DNA of 64,000 nucleotides from an uncultured Verrucomicrobia subdivision 3 bacterium (GCA_903835255.1 CAILMI010000029.1:1-64000); one strand, 5' to 3'. Counted from the stretch's first letter, positions 35,731 through 44,997 are shown. A program made the numbers and translations. The notes: generated by a model from the letters alone, not told the origin.

Positions 35731-38441
35731 CACAGCCCGGCGCCATCAACCGTTTTTCCTCCCGTCGCCAGCGGCTGGATCACGCGTTCCTGTCGAAGAA
35801 GCTCGCGGGCGCAAAATCCTACCGCCGCATTGCCGGTTATTTCCGCAGTTCGATTTTTGAACTCGTCGGCGAGGAAGTCGCCGGCATTGCCAAAGTCCAG
35901 ATTGTCTGCAACAGCGAGCTAGACGCCGCCGACGTCGCCATTTCCCAGCACGTCCGCGAAACCGCGTTGAAAGAGCGGTGGAATGAAGCCCCCGCCGAGG
36001 TCGAAGCGCTATTGCACAAAGACCGGTATCGCCAGCTTTACAATTTGCTCATAAGCGGTTGCGTGGAGATTCGCGTCGTGCCCAAGGATCGTGTCTTCAT
36101 TCACGGTAAGGCCGGGGTTATCGAAGCCGCCGATGGCAGCAAGACCTGTTTTCTCGGCTCCATCAACGAAACCAAGAGCGCCTTCGCTCATAACTACGAA
36201 ATTCTTTGGGAAGACCAATCGCCGGAGGGTGTCGCGTGGGTCGAGGAGGAGTTTGACGCGCTCTGGAAGGATTCGTATCCGTTGCCGGACGCCATCATCG
36301 AGGAAATCAAGCGCGTCGCCGACCGCGTCGAAATCCGCTTTGATGAGGTCAAACCCGCCGAATTGCCCGGTGCGGCGCTGGCCGAGACGCCCATCTATCG
36401 CGGCGGCGAACAGCTCCAGCCGTGGCAGCGGGCGTTCGTAACCATGTTCCTCAAGCACCGCGAAACCTACGGCAAGGCTCGTCTGCTGCTGGCCGATGAA
36501 GTCGGCGTCGGCAAAACGCTGTCGCTGGCGGCCAGCGCCATGATTTCGGCGCTACTCGACGACGGCGCGGTTCTCATCCTTTGCCCTTCCACCCTCACGT
36601 TGCAATGGCAGGTGGAGTTAAAAGACCGTCTGGGCATCCCCAGCGCGGTCTGGTTGTCCGGCCAAAAAGTCTGGGTTGATCCCTACGGTCACACCATAAA
36701 AACCCGTGGCCCGGAAGACATCACGCATTGCCCGTTCCAGGTGGCCATCGTCTCCACTGGTTTGATTGTGCATGAGTCTCCCGAAGCCCAGCTTTTGCTC
36801 GGCCGCAAGTTTGGCACGGTAGTTTTGGACGAAGCTCACAAGGCTCGCCGCAGCGGCGGCTTGGGCCAGAAAAAGGATGAACCCAACAACCTGCTCGATT
36901 TCATGCTGCGCATCGGGACGCGCACGAAAAATCTCCTGCTGGGCACCGCCACGCCGATTCAGACCGAGGTCAGCGAGCTTTGGGATTTGATGCGGATTTT
37001 AAATTCTGGCGCGGATTTCGTCTTGGGCCGCGAAGCCATGAGCATGTGGGTGAATTTGCAACGCGCCTTGCCCGTGGTAAAGGGCACCGAAATCCCGCTC
37101 GACGAGCGCGACGCCTGGGAATGGTTGCGTAATCCACTCCCGCCGGGTGACGAGGAACCGCTGGTTGCCAACTTGCGCCTCCAGCTCGGCATCCCTGAAA
37201 ACGCATTCTTCACCGACAAAGGATTCGGCTCGCTTGAATTTTTCGCCCAACAATCCGTCCTCCAGACGTTGGAGCCCGCCTTCTATCAGCAGCACAATCC
37301 CATTATTCGACACACCGTCCTGCGCCGTCGCGAGACTTTGGAAGAGGCTGGTTTACTCGAACGGATCGAAGTGAATGTCCATCCCGAACCCAATGCCCCC
37401 ACGACGGCTTACCTTGGAGTGCATTTTGACGGCCTCGGTTTGTTGACGAACCACCCGTTCGACTTGGCATATCAGGCCGCCGAGAATTTCACCGCCGCCT
37501 TGCAGCAGCGGACCAAGGCCGCAGGGTTCATGAAATCCATGCTGCTCCAGCGCATCTGTTCCAGCTTTGCCTCCGGTCGCAGCACCGCCAAAAAGATGTT
37601 AGGAAGGGAATTGCTGGATGACGATGAACAGGCCGAATTGTTACTTGATCAGCTCAGTTCACTAACTCCGACGGAGGCCGGCCATCTTCGGACCATCGTC
37701 GAGGAATTGTCCCGGCCCGAGGCGCACGACCCGAAACTCGCCGCCGTTCGCTACTTCCTGACCGAACACCGGACCGAGGGTAAAACCTGGTTGGAACACG
37801 GTTGCATCATCTTCAGCCAGTATTACGACACGGCATTCTGGATCGCGTCGGAACTCGCCAAGACCCTGCCGGGTGAGCCGGTGGCCGTGTATGCCGGCAC
37901 CGGCAAGAGCGGCATGTTTCGCGGCGAGGATTTCGCTTCCATCGAGCGCGAGGAAATCAAAAAGGCGGTCAAGAAACGCAGCGTGCGGCTCGTGGTCGCC
38001 ACCGATGCCGCGTGCGAAGGCTTGAACCTGCAAACGCTCGGCACGCTCATCAACGTGGATTTGCCGTGGAATCCGTCACGGCTCGAACAGCGGCTCGGCC
38101 GCATCAAACGCTTCGGTCAGGCGCGGCGTTCCGTGGACATGCTGAATCTTGTTTATCACGACACGCAGGATGAAAAGGTGTATTCGGTCATCTCCCGCCG
38201 CCTGAAAGACAAGTTCGATATCTTCGGCGGCGTGCCCGACACGATTGAAGATGAGTGGATAGACAATATCGAGAAGCTGGAGGAAAAAATGGATGAATAC
38301 ATCCATTTGCGAACGAAAGCTCGCGACGTGTTTGAACTCCGCTACAAGGAAACCATTGATCCCGATGCCAACCGCTGGGACCTCTGCTCCCGCGTCTTGG
38401 CCCGCAAAGACGTCGTCGAAAAATTGTCCGAATCCTGGTGA
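35727..38441 (+). CDS. Phospholipase D-like/SNF2 helicase fusion of the anti-phage cassette
   Basis: The 904-residue protein joins an N-terminal PLD-like domain to an SF2 helicase. The PLD part has one HxK motif (VFIHGKAGVIEAADG, His126/Lys128) followed by LGSINETKSAF. A single motif implies dimerisation to build the active site, as in nuclease-type PLD proteins. The helicase has LLADEVGVGKTLSL (Walker A, 257-264), VVLDEAHKARR (DEAH, 368-371) and the C-terminal ATDAACEGLNLQ and EQRLGRIKRFGQ motifs. It plausibly translocates along and cuts invading DNA. It is the last gene of the cassette and overlaps the DUF3800 gene by 4 bases. Confidence 0.92.
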   Translation: MTQPGAINRFSSRRQRLDHAFLSKKLAGAKSYRRIAGYFRSSIFELVGEEVAGIAKVQIVCNSELDAADVAISQHVRETALKERWNEAPAEVEALLHKDRYRQLYNLLISGCVEIRVVPKDRVFIHGKAGVIEAADGSKTCFLGSINETKSAFAHNYEILWEDQSPEGVAWVEEEFDALWKDSYPLPDAIIEEIKRVADRVEIRFDEVKPAELPGAALAETPIYRGGEQLQPWQRAFVTMFLKHRETYGKARLLLADEVGVGKTLSLAASAMISALLDDGAVLILCPSTLTLQWQVELKDRLGIPSAVWLSGQKVWVDPYGHTIKTRGPEDITHCPFQVAIVSTGLIVHESPEAQLLLGRKFGTVVLDEAHKARRSGGLGQKKDEPNNLLDFMLRIGTRTKNLLLGTATPIQTEVSELWDLMRILNSGADFVLGREAMSMWVNLQRALPVVKGTEIPLDERDAWEWLRNPLPPGDEEPLVANLRLQLGIPENAFFTDKGFGSLEFFAQQSVLQTLEPAFYQQHNPIIRHTVLRRRETLEEAGLLERIEVNVHPEPNAPTTAYLGVHFDGLGLLTNHPFDLAYQAAENFTAALQQRTKAAGFMKSMLLQRICSSFASGRSTAKKMLGRELLDDDEQAELLLDQLSSLTPTEAGHLRTIVEELSRPEAHDPKLAAVRYFLTEHRTEGKTWLEHGCIIFSQYYDTAFWIASELAKTLPGEPVAVYAGTGKSGMFRGEDFASIEREEIKKAVKKRSVRLVVATDAACEGLNLQTLGTLINVDLPWNPSRLEQRLGRIKRFGQARRSVDMLNLVYHDTQDEKVYSVISRRLKDKFDIFGGVPDTIEDEWIDNIEKLEEKMDEYIHLRTKARDVFELRYKETIDPDANRWDLCSRVLARKDVVEKLSESW

Positions 38442-38452
38442 ACCGGTTCAAG

Positions 38453-38893
38453 TCATGGCAAATAAGGCCATGCCCCTTTAGCTCCATAGTCTTCCATCAA
38501 TTCCACCATGGAGACACACGGCATTTCGTGAATTTTGAAAGCCGCATACGTTGGGTAAAGCGTAATCAAGGCCGGCAGGTTTTTTAACTCGGTTTCGACA
38601 TTGCCAAGAATTTTTCCGAGTAATTTACGGTTGTTGGCTAGCCAATCTATTTTTCTGCGAAGCTGCGCCATAAACGAATTTTTACCAATTGTAAACTGCG
38701 AGATTTCATTCCGAAACTGACGCGATTCAAAACCAACCTCAACCATCTTGGATTCCACCACGACAAGCGCGGCGTCGTTTTTTGAGTATCCCAAAAAGTC
38801 GAGTTACCCCACTTCAGGCGGAATATTAATCGTCGCACCATTGCCAATGATACGCCCCTTTCTGGAATGGGCTAAAAGGGGAATAGTAACGTG
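38453..38893 (-). pseudogene. Decayed PD-(D/E)xK-like nuclease fragment
   Basis: The track shows only 113 residues from a TTG at 38794. Reading upstream in the same frame across a TAA at 38804-38806 gives GRIIGNGATINIPPEVG before the stop and LDFLGYSKNDAALVVVESKMV after it. The second piece contains a D-x(n)-ExK core (NDAALVVVESK) like PD-(D/E)xK nucleases. The rest (RKIDWLANNRKLLGKIL) is helical. The 5' end is missing, as a TGA closes the frame at 38894-38896. I read this as a truncated gene with at least one nonsense codon, lying opposite the cassette's last gene. Family assignment within the superfamily is not possible. Confidence 0.55.
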
Positions 38894-38956
38894 TCATTTC
38901 CGTCAGTTCTTGATATTGATTATTCCTCCCCTCCCGCCTGCAAAACCATCCCCCAT

Positions 38957-39041
38957 TCGCGTTAATTCGTGAAATTCGTGTCAAAGTCTGTGTCTTCATA
39001 AGTGGGTCCAGCGTCACGCTGGCGCTGGTGGCGTGAGCAGC
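38957..39041 (-). repeat. Dispersed repeat family E, copy 2
   Basis: This is the inverse copy of 23758-23841: it holds GGGTCCAGCGTCACGCTGG and the CGAATTTCACGAATTAACGCG tail in reverse. It sits between the nuclease fragment and the ccsA stop, near the right border of the defence cassette. Confidence 0.75.
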
Positions 39042-39174
39042 TCCAGCAACCGCGCCTGATCCGACGCCCATGTCTTCCGCGTACTCGCCTCCACCATTCC
39101 CCCGCCCCAGCGCATCCCGCTTCTCCCAGCGGTTCCGGCAGCATCGCCATGCCTGCTTCGGACGAGCGGCGGGA

Positions 39175-41055
39175 CTAAACAGCGGCGGGGTCAGGCGTCG
39201 GACGGAAGCTTCTCCACAGCCTTGCCGGCAGCAGTCCCAGCGCGATGAGGGCCAGCTGGCTCACCACAAATAGCACCAGCCATTGGAAGGCCGCATCGGT
39301 AAAGCCGTAGCTGTGCAACCCGATGCCCAGCATGTTCACCCCGAACCACGACCAGCTGGTGACGATGTTGCCGCCGATAGCGCAGAGGACTAGGCCGCGC
39401 TCGCGGATGAAGCCGCCCCAGCGCAGATGGAGGATGAGGGCATTCCACAGCACGATGATGAGCGCGCCGTTTTCCTTGGGGTCCCAGCCCCAGAACCGGC
39501 CCCAGGACTGGTCGGCCCAGATGCCGCCCAGCACCGTGCCGACGAAGCTGAACAGGGTGGCGAAGCAGACGATGCCGTAGATCATCCGCGCGAGTGATTT
39601 GCCCGTGTCGGCGTCCAGCGTTTTGGTGAACACGCCGCGCAGGATGTAGACCAGCGCCAAAAAGCCTGCCACAAACGTGCTCGCGTAGCCCACGGTCACC
39701 GCCACCACATGCGTGGCCAGCCAGAAATTGGTGTCCAGCACCGCCCGCATCATTTCCATCGTGTCCCCCTCCAGCGCAAGGTGGTGGGCGATGATAAGCG
39801 TGAGGAAGCCGATGCCCGCCGAGGCAACGCATCCGATGCCGTTCTTATAAAACTTTTCCAAGATCATACCCAGCAGCACCGCGCCCCAGCCGATGAAGAT
39901 GGCGGAGGAATACAGATTGGTCACGGGCGGCCGGCCTTCCAGCACCATCCGGAAAATCAGGCCGGCCGTGTGGATGACAAACGCCAGGCCGATCAGGCCC
40001 ACCGCCGAGCGTCGCAGGGTTTCCGACAGGTTAAACCAGGAAAAAACCGCCAGCAATCCGGCGAGGATGTAGAGGACCATCGCATGGTAAAACGGCTCCA
40101 TCCGGTTGAAGAACACTTCCCAGCGCGCTTTATTCATCGCCCTGGCCTGAGCCGGAACAAGCGAGGCCGTGTACTCTTGAAGTGCCGCATTGAATTCAGA
40201 GGGATGGTTCGCCGCCAGTGCGCCGGCCATTGTGGCGTAGTCGCGGAGCGATCTGTCGATTTCCCCATCGCGCGGCGCGGCCAGCAGCACGTCGCCCACG
40301 CGCCGCCATTCCGCCGAGCCCGCCGGGGGCAGGATCAAGGGCGACTCCAAACGGCTCATGAACTGGAACGACTCGACGTAGCCGGCGAAGCGGCGGAACA
40401 CCGCCGGATCAAAGGGCTGGCCCGCCTGCTGCGCTTTTACTGCGGCGATTCCCTCGGGAATGAAGGCTTCATAGGCTGCCAGTCCGGCGGGCCAATCCGG
40501 CGCGTCGGCGGGCTGCACGGTATTTTTCAACCGCACGTAGAGGGTCAGGCGGCGATGGAGCTTGGCGACGGCGTTCTCGTAGGCAGTGCGCCGGGCGGAC
40601 TCCACCGTTTGAACGCGCTCGTTTTCACGGTCGAACGCCTCCAGCGCCGGCTGGATCTGGTTCCAGGAAAAATGTTTTCCATCCGACTGCTTCGCTAGGT
40701 CCTTCTCGGGCAGCTTCAGCAGCGAGATCAAATCTGGGTTATCCACGCGGAAGGCTGGCCAAGCATCGGCCACGGAGGGATGCATCATCACGTTGGCCAG
40801 CCACTCGGTGGCGGAAAGGATGCGCGGCTTTTCGCTCCAGCCTTTCCAGGGCTCCGTGTTCAGCGTCTGTTTTTCCCGGATTTGCAGCAGGGAATTTCGC
40901 GCGAGCGAATCCATGGGCACAATGCGGCCGCCGGCGGTGAGGGGCAGCCGGGCGAATTGAGTGAAGCCAAAATCCTTATCCAGCGGCGGCCGCAGCTCAC
41001 CGAAAATCCACAGCGCCATCACGCACACGACTCCGGCGGGAATCCACTTTTTCAT
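39175..41055 (-). CDS. ccsA: Cytochrome c biogenesis protein CcsA/ResC-type, with long N-terminal domain
   Basis: System II heme-handling protein that delivers heme across the membrane for covalent attachment to apocytochromes. I chose the Met of MKKWIPAGVVCVMALW (626 residues); the track start is 10 residues earlier. The first 320 residues are one signal anchor plus a periplasmic domain. The C-terminal part has about eight helices with the WWD heme motif (SWGRFWGWDPKENGALI) and external histidines in IIAHHLALEGDT. It follows resB by about 100 bases. It is presumably needed for the multiheme cytochromes at 58-61 kb. Confidence 0.92.
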   Translation of the reverse strand: MKKWIPAGVVCVMALWIFGELRPPLDKDFGFTQFARLPLTAGGRIVPMDSLARNSLLQIREKQTLNTEPWKGWSEKPRILSATEWLANVMMHPSVADAWPAFRVDNPDLISLLKLPEKDLAKQSDGKHFSWNQIQPALEAFDRENERVQTVESARRTAYENAVAKLHRRLTLYVRLKNTVQPADAPDWPAGLAAYEAFIPEGIAAVKAQQAGQPFDPAVFRRFAGYVESFQFMSRLESPLILPPAGSAEWRRVGDVLLAAPRDGEIDRSLRDYATMAGALAANHPSEFNAALQEYTASLVPAQARAMNKARWEVFFNRMEPFYHAMVLYILAGLLAVFSWFNLSETLRRSAVGLIGLAFVIHTAGLIFRMVLEGRPPVTNLYSSAIFIGWGAVLLGMILEKFYKNGIGCVASAGIGFLTLIIAHHLALEGDTMEMMRAVLDTNFWLATHVVAVTVGYASTFVAGFLALVYILRGVFTKTLDADTGKSLARMIYGIVCFATLFSFVGTVLGGIWADQSWGRFWGWDPKENGALIIVLWNALILHLRWGGFIRERGLVLCAIGGNIVTSWSWFGVNMLGIGLHSYGFTDAAFQWLVLFVVSQLALIALGLLPARLWRSFRPTPDPAAV

Positions 41056-41158
41056 TGGTTTGATTGGGTCAATCCGAGGCCCCATCCACTACACCCCGAC
41101 TCCCGGGAGGCCTTTACGTCCTCGAGCGGCGGGGATGTCAGTTGCAGGCGGGGGTTTT

Positions 41159-42403
41159 TCATGCGGGTTTCCGTTTGGTGACAAAACCGACAAGGTGATA
41201 CAGGAACTGGATAGCCAGGCCCAGGCCGACCATCGCACACCCGATGTAAGGCGTCAGCCAGCCCGGATTGCGGACCACCTGCAGCACCGAGGTGGGCGTG
41301 CGCGCGCCCGCCATCGCGGAGGCCCCGGCGTCCATCTGATATTGGTAATAAGTGTAGCCGCCATAGCGCAGCGGATGGTTCATGGAGATTTCCACCTCGC
41401 GCCGCTCGCCCGCCTGAGGATTGTTCAGCAGCACGCGGCTGCGAAAGTCCTTGGGGATATCCGTGCCCGGATAAACCGTATGGGTCGCCTGGAGCAGCGT
41501 GATCGAAAACGGGTTGTACACCCGCGCCGGCCGCAAGGTGAGGATGAATGATTTGCCCCCAGCCACAATGGTCTGCGGCGCGATCAGCAGGCCGGCGATT
41601 TTTTGCGCCAGTTCCGCGCCCATCGGCGCATAGTTATTCCGGACCGCCTCCACCAGCGACGCCTCGCCGGCCCAGCCGCTGGCCACCCAGGTACCGAGCG
41701 ATCCGGCGTCCGCGACCAATTCCAACACCACCGTCGGAACGTTGAGCTGGTCCATCTTCCGGACGTCCTCCACCTTTTTGAAATTGAAGTTCCGACCGAG
41801 GCCGTTCGTGGTGAGCGGGGCGCCATTCTGCAGCATCGGCGCGCGGAAGGTGAGGTCCGAGTTTTTCCAGGCCGACTTTACGCGGAGGGTGAACGGCAGG
41901 CTATCGCTCTTCAGTTCGCCGCCCTCCTTCAGCATTTTTTCCGGGATGGCGGTGACTTGATTGCCGGAAAGAAAGATGAGCTCGTAGGAGGTGGCGCTGT
42001 CGGCAAAATCCCGCGTCTCGCCCTCGGCCAGGTGCATCTGGAGTTCGCGGGAGAGCAGGTCGGTGGACAGCTGGCCGACGAGCAGCACGATGATGCCGGC
42101 GTGCGCCAGCTGGATGCCGATTTTTTTGGGCGTGAGTTGAAACCGGCAGATGTGGGCGCAGACGAGGTTGACCAGCAGCAGCGTGCCGAGCAGATAGCCG
42201 CCGGGGAGCAGCAGCGGGATCTTATGGCCAAAAAAACTCGCCCCCACCACCAGCCATCGCTTGAAGTAATGGGCCTGCGCGCCGTACAGGCCCTCATCCG
42301 CCTGGGCGATGGTGCCAATGAACACGAGGACGATGGCGAACGCCAGCAGCACGACCATGAGCCGCAGCGATGAAAACAACTCGACGATTTTTTTAATGGG
42401 CAT
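41159..42403 (-). CDS. resB: Cytochrome c biogenesis protein ResB
   Basis: ResB is the partner of CcsA in System II maturation. The ATG at 42403 (MPIKKIVELFSSLRLMVVLL) gives 414 residues; the track start is an upstream TTG. The SSLRLMVVLLAFAIVLVFIGT helix is the ResB family start, followed by further helices (LLGTLLLVNLVCAHI, GIQLAHAGIIVLLVGQ) and a periplasmic domain before the last helix (YIGCAMVGLGLAIQFLYHL). It overlaps the upstream lipoprotein gene by 11 bases, so the three genes form one operon. Confidence 0.92.
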   Translation of the reverse strand: MPIKKIVELFSSLRLMVVLLAFAIVLVFIGTIAQADEGLYGAQAHYFKRWLVVGASFFGHKIPLLLPGGYLLGTLLLVNLVCAHICRFQLTPKKIGIQLAHAGIIVLLVGQLSTDLLSRELQMHLAEGETRDFADSATSYELIFLSGNQVTAIPEKMLKEGGELKSDSLPFTLRVKSAWKNSDLTFRAPMLQNGAPLTTNGLGRNFNFKKVEDVRKMDQLNVPTVVLELVADAGSLGTWVASGWAGEASLVEAVRNNYAPMGAELAQKIAGLLIAPQTIVAGGKSFILTLRPARVYNPFSITLLQATHTVYPGTDIPKDFRSRVLLNNPQAGERREVEISMNHPLRYGGYTYYQYQMDAGASAMAGARTPTSVLQVVRNPGWLTPYIGCAMVGLGLAIQFLYHLVGFVTKRKPA

Positions 42404-43562
42404 CGGGGTAGGTGGCGGATTGGACAAACCGGATCAGCGCCTCTTTTTGCTGCGCCACCAGCTCCGCGTCGCCCATGAGTTTGTAGAACCAGGTCTGGGC
42501 GCCCAGCGGCAACACCAGGCCGACCAGTCGCGCCGGCTTGCCGGTGCGGCCATCCGTGCCGGCAAACTCGATCACCGTCGCCTTGCCGCCGGAGGCGTCC
42601 ACCGTGGGGAGATTCAACAGATCGCTCTCCGCCAAGGGCGGCTTGCCGAGCTGCGTCCGCCAGCGATTGACGTTCGGCAGCAGGCCGCCGCCGTCGCCGG
42701 CGAGCTGGCTGATATTGACCGCGGCCTGCGCGCCCGCGGTGCCATGAATAACATATTTTGCCACCAGAAACTGTGCCAGCGGGCCCTCCTGCCAGCTGGC
42801 GGGAACCGTCCACGTAGGCTTGTCTCCGGCGGAGGACGTCATGGGCACAGAACCGGAATTCATTCCGCGGATGGGCGGATGGGAGGGCGGCAGCGTGCCC
42901 CTGTCGATTGGGGCGGAGGATGCAATGGGCGCCTCAAAGACGATGGATTTCAAAAAAGCGGTGAACGCCGTTTTTTGTTGCGCCACCCAGGCCGCCGGGC
43001 CGGTCATTTTAAAGAACCAGGCGGTGTCGTTGCGGTGCAAGATGACAGCGATTATCCGCTGCGGCCCGGCGATGCCCGGCATGGATCCAACGAGGTCGTA
43101 CAGATCGGCGGGCTGTTCGCCGACGGCGACTTTTTCCGCAAGTCCGGCCAGATCCGCCTCCGTCAGGGGATCCAGGCCCACCTGGCCGCGCCAGCGGTTC
43201 ACATTGGCGGGATCACTGCCGGCCGCGCCGCCCAAGGGAATCACGCTGATATCGGCCTGCTGGCCCCCCTGCGAAACCCCAAAACTGGCCACGCGCATCT
43301 GGCTCGGGGCCTTCGTCTCCCAGCCCGCCGGGAGCGTGTATTTCAAGGACGGCAAGCCGCTGTTGTCCGGCACCGGCATTCCGTCCGGCAGGGTGGTGGG
43401 CATCAGGCCGCCCGCAACGGGCATGGGCGCAACCGTATTGAAGTCGTTGGTTGCGTCCACCTGGTACACTTTGATTCCATCGCGCCCGCAACCCGCGACG
43501 GCGACCAGCAGCAGGGTTCCCGCGACGGCCGTCCCCAGTTTCAGAGGTTTGAATGACTTCAT
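42393..43562 (-). CDS. Lipoprotein with internal duplication, upstream of resB
   Basis: The Met of MKSFKPLKLGTAVAGTLLL (389 residues) starts a lipoprotein signal with the lipobox VAVAGC. Two homologous modules follow. The first (about 85-215) has NVNRWRGQVGLDPLTEADLA and the second (about 245-385) has NVNRWRTQLGKPPLAESDLL; each contains a W-x-VPA/AGW strand, QxAx-I and a C-terminal helix with VAQQK. I do not recognise a named family. The 11-base overlap with resB points to a role in cytochrome maturation or in a process requiring it. Confidence 0.8.
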   Translation of the reverse strand: MKSFKPLKLGTAVAGTLLLVAVAGCGRDGIKVYQVDATNDFNTVAPMPVAGGLMPTTLPDGMPVPDNSGLPSLKYTLPAGWETKAPSQMRVASFGVSQGGQQADISVIPLGGAAGSDPANVNRWRGQVGLDPLTEADLAGLAEKVAVGEQPADLYDLVGSMPGIAGPQRIIAVILHRNDTAWFFKMTGPAAWVAQQKTAFTAFLKSIVFEAPIASSAPIDRGTLPPSHPPIRGMNSGSVPMTSSAGDKPTWTVPASWQEGPLAQFLVAKYVIHGTAGAQAAVNISQLAGDGGGLLPNVNRWRTQLGKPPLAESDLLNLPTVDASGGKATVIEFAGTDGRTGKPARLVGLVLPLGAQTWFYKLMGDAELVAQQKEALIRFVQSATYPDAH

Positions 43563-43866
43563 TTTGTGCCTGTTAGATAACCGACAAAGCAACCAGCGGC
43601 AAAACTTTCTTTGGCTTTTAATGGTCCGATTTTAGGAACCGGTCACTGGCGGCCCCTCGCCCTCGAGGGCCTGCGCGGGATTGTGGCCTGCCTCATTCGG
43701 CGGGTGAAAGGGGATTATTTCAAACTCGATTCTGAAGTTGAAATGGGGATGCAACGGCAAGGCGTCTCTGCCTGCACTCCCTCTCTTCCATGAAAATGGA
43801 GGAGAGGGCGGGGAGAGGAGGCCAGTTCGAAGGGCCGCGAGTGCCGGGCCCACTTCGGAAGTCGGG
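43563..43866. other. Intergenic region occupied mainly by repeat B2
   Basis: The first 120 bases are upstream of the lipoprotein gene and presumably contain its promoter on the - strand. The remainder is family B repeat, which reaches to the stop codon of the ABC permease gene. No ORF with coding character is present. Confidence 0.6.
43686..43866 (+). repeat. Dispersed repeat family B, copy 2
   Basis: Direct copy of 24149-24316, from TTGTGGCCTGCCTCATTCGG to CACTTCGGAAGTCGGG, with the shared ACTCCCTCTCTTCCATGAAA segment. Identity is roughly three quarters by eye with small indels. It ends exactly at the permease gene's 3' end. Confidence 0.75.
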
Positions 43867-44997
43867 TCAATCCAGGGTCTGCCGGTAGCGCTTGATGCCG
43901 AGGGCCAGCATGCCGATGACGAACAGCGCAATCGGCCACACATCGGGCGCGCATTCGGCCAGGCCGTTTCCCTTGAGTAAGATGCCGCGCACGATCCGCA
44001 GGAAATGTGTGAGAGGCAGGGCTTCACCCAGGGCCTGCGCCCATCCGGGCATGCCGCGGAAAGGAAACATGTAGCCGGAGAGCAGCAGCGAGGGCAGAAA
44101 GAAAAAGAACGCCATCTGCACCGCCTGCAGCTGATTCTTGGCGATGGTGGAGAAAGTGATGCCCACCGCCAGATTGGCCAGGATGAACAAAAGAGCCAGC
44201 GCCAGCAGCAGGGGAATGCTGCCCACCATCGGCACAGAGAACACCAGCCAGGAGGCCAGCAACACCAGCGTCACCTGAGCATAGCCGATTGTGAGATAGG
44301 GGATGATTTTTCCGAGCAGCACCTCTCCCGGATGCGCCGGCGTGGAGAGCAGGTTTTCCATCGTGCCGCGCTCGCGTTCGCGCGTGATGGCCAGGCCGGT
44401 GATCATCACCATCGTCATCGTCAACATCACCCCCATGAGACCAGGCACGATGTTGTACTGGCTGATGTTTTCGGGATTGTAATGGGGGTGAATCACCAGA
44501 TTGAACGGGGGTGGACTGCCGCGCAATCGCTGCAGCGGGCCGGTCAGATCCGGGTCCAGCACGGAGGAGGTCAGGGCGCTGATGGCCGCCGTGGCAAAAC
44601 CAACCGCCGCCGGATCCGTCGCGTCCGCCTCCAGCAGCAGATCCGGCCTTTCGCCCCGCAGCAGTTGGCGGGAGAAGTCCACCGGCACGGTCACGGCGAA
44701 CTGCACATCGCCCTCCGCAAGCAGCTCGCGGATTTCCCCCGCGCTGCGGGCCATGCGGACGATATCGAAATAGCTGCTGTTGCGGAGCGCCCAGACAAAC
44801 GTGCGCGCAAAGGGGCTGTTGTCCGCGGCGTAAACCGCCGTGGGCAGATGTTTGGGATTTGAATTGATGGCAAAGCCAAACAGGATGATCTGAATCATCG
44901 GAATGCCCACCATCATCCCGAACGTGAACCGGTCGCGCCGCATCTGGATAAACTCCTTGACGACGATTGCCCAGAACCGATGGAGATTGAAACTCAC
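43867..44997 (-). CDS. ABC-2 type exporter permease (YbhR/YhhJ-like)
   Basis: The 376-residue protein has an N-terminal helix (MMVGIPMIQIILFGFAI), a large external domain (about 45-170) and five C-terminal helices, with the conserved ITRERERGTMENLLSTP segment and MFPFRGMPGWAQ near the end. This is the ABC-2 permease form that works with a single ATPase, an HlyD-type adaptor and TolC. Its start overlaps the ATPase stop by 4 bases. The substrate is unknown; drugs or lipophilic compounds are usual in related systems. Confidence 0.92.
   Translation of the reverse strand: MSFNLHRFWAIVVKEFIQMRRDRFTFGMMVGIPMIQIILFGFAINSNPKHLPTAVYAADNSPFARTFVWALRNSSYFDIVRMARSAGEIRELLAEGDVQFAVTVPVDFSRQLLRGERPDLLLEADATDPAAVGFATAAISALTSSVLDPDLTGPLQRLRGSPPPFNLVIHPHYNPENISQYNIVPGLMGVMLTMTMVMITGLAITRERERGTMENLLSTPAHPGEVLLGKIIPYLTIGYAQVTLVLLASWLVFSVPMVGSIPLLLALALLFILANLAVGITFSTIAKNQLQAVQMAFFFFLPSLLLSGYMFPFRGMPGWAQALGEALPLTHFLRIVRGILLKGNGLAECAPDVWPIALFVIGMLALGIKRYRQTLD

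Noticed and set aside
27823-38441. Identification of the cassette as BREX or DISARM
   Set aside because: PglZ, BrxC-type and DUF1998 proteins are missing, and the gene set is DUF499/DUF3780/DUF1156/DUF3800/PLD-SNF2.
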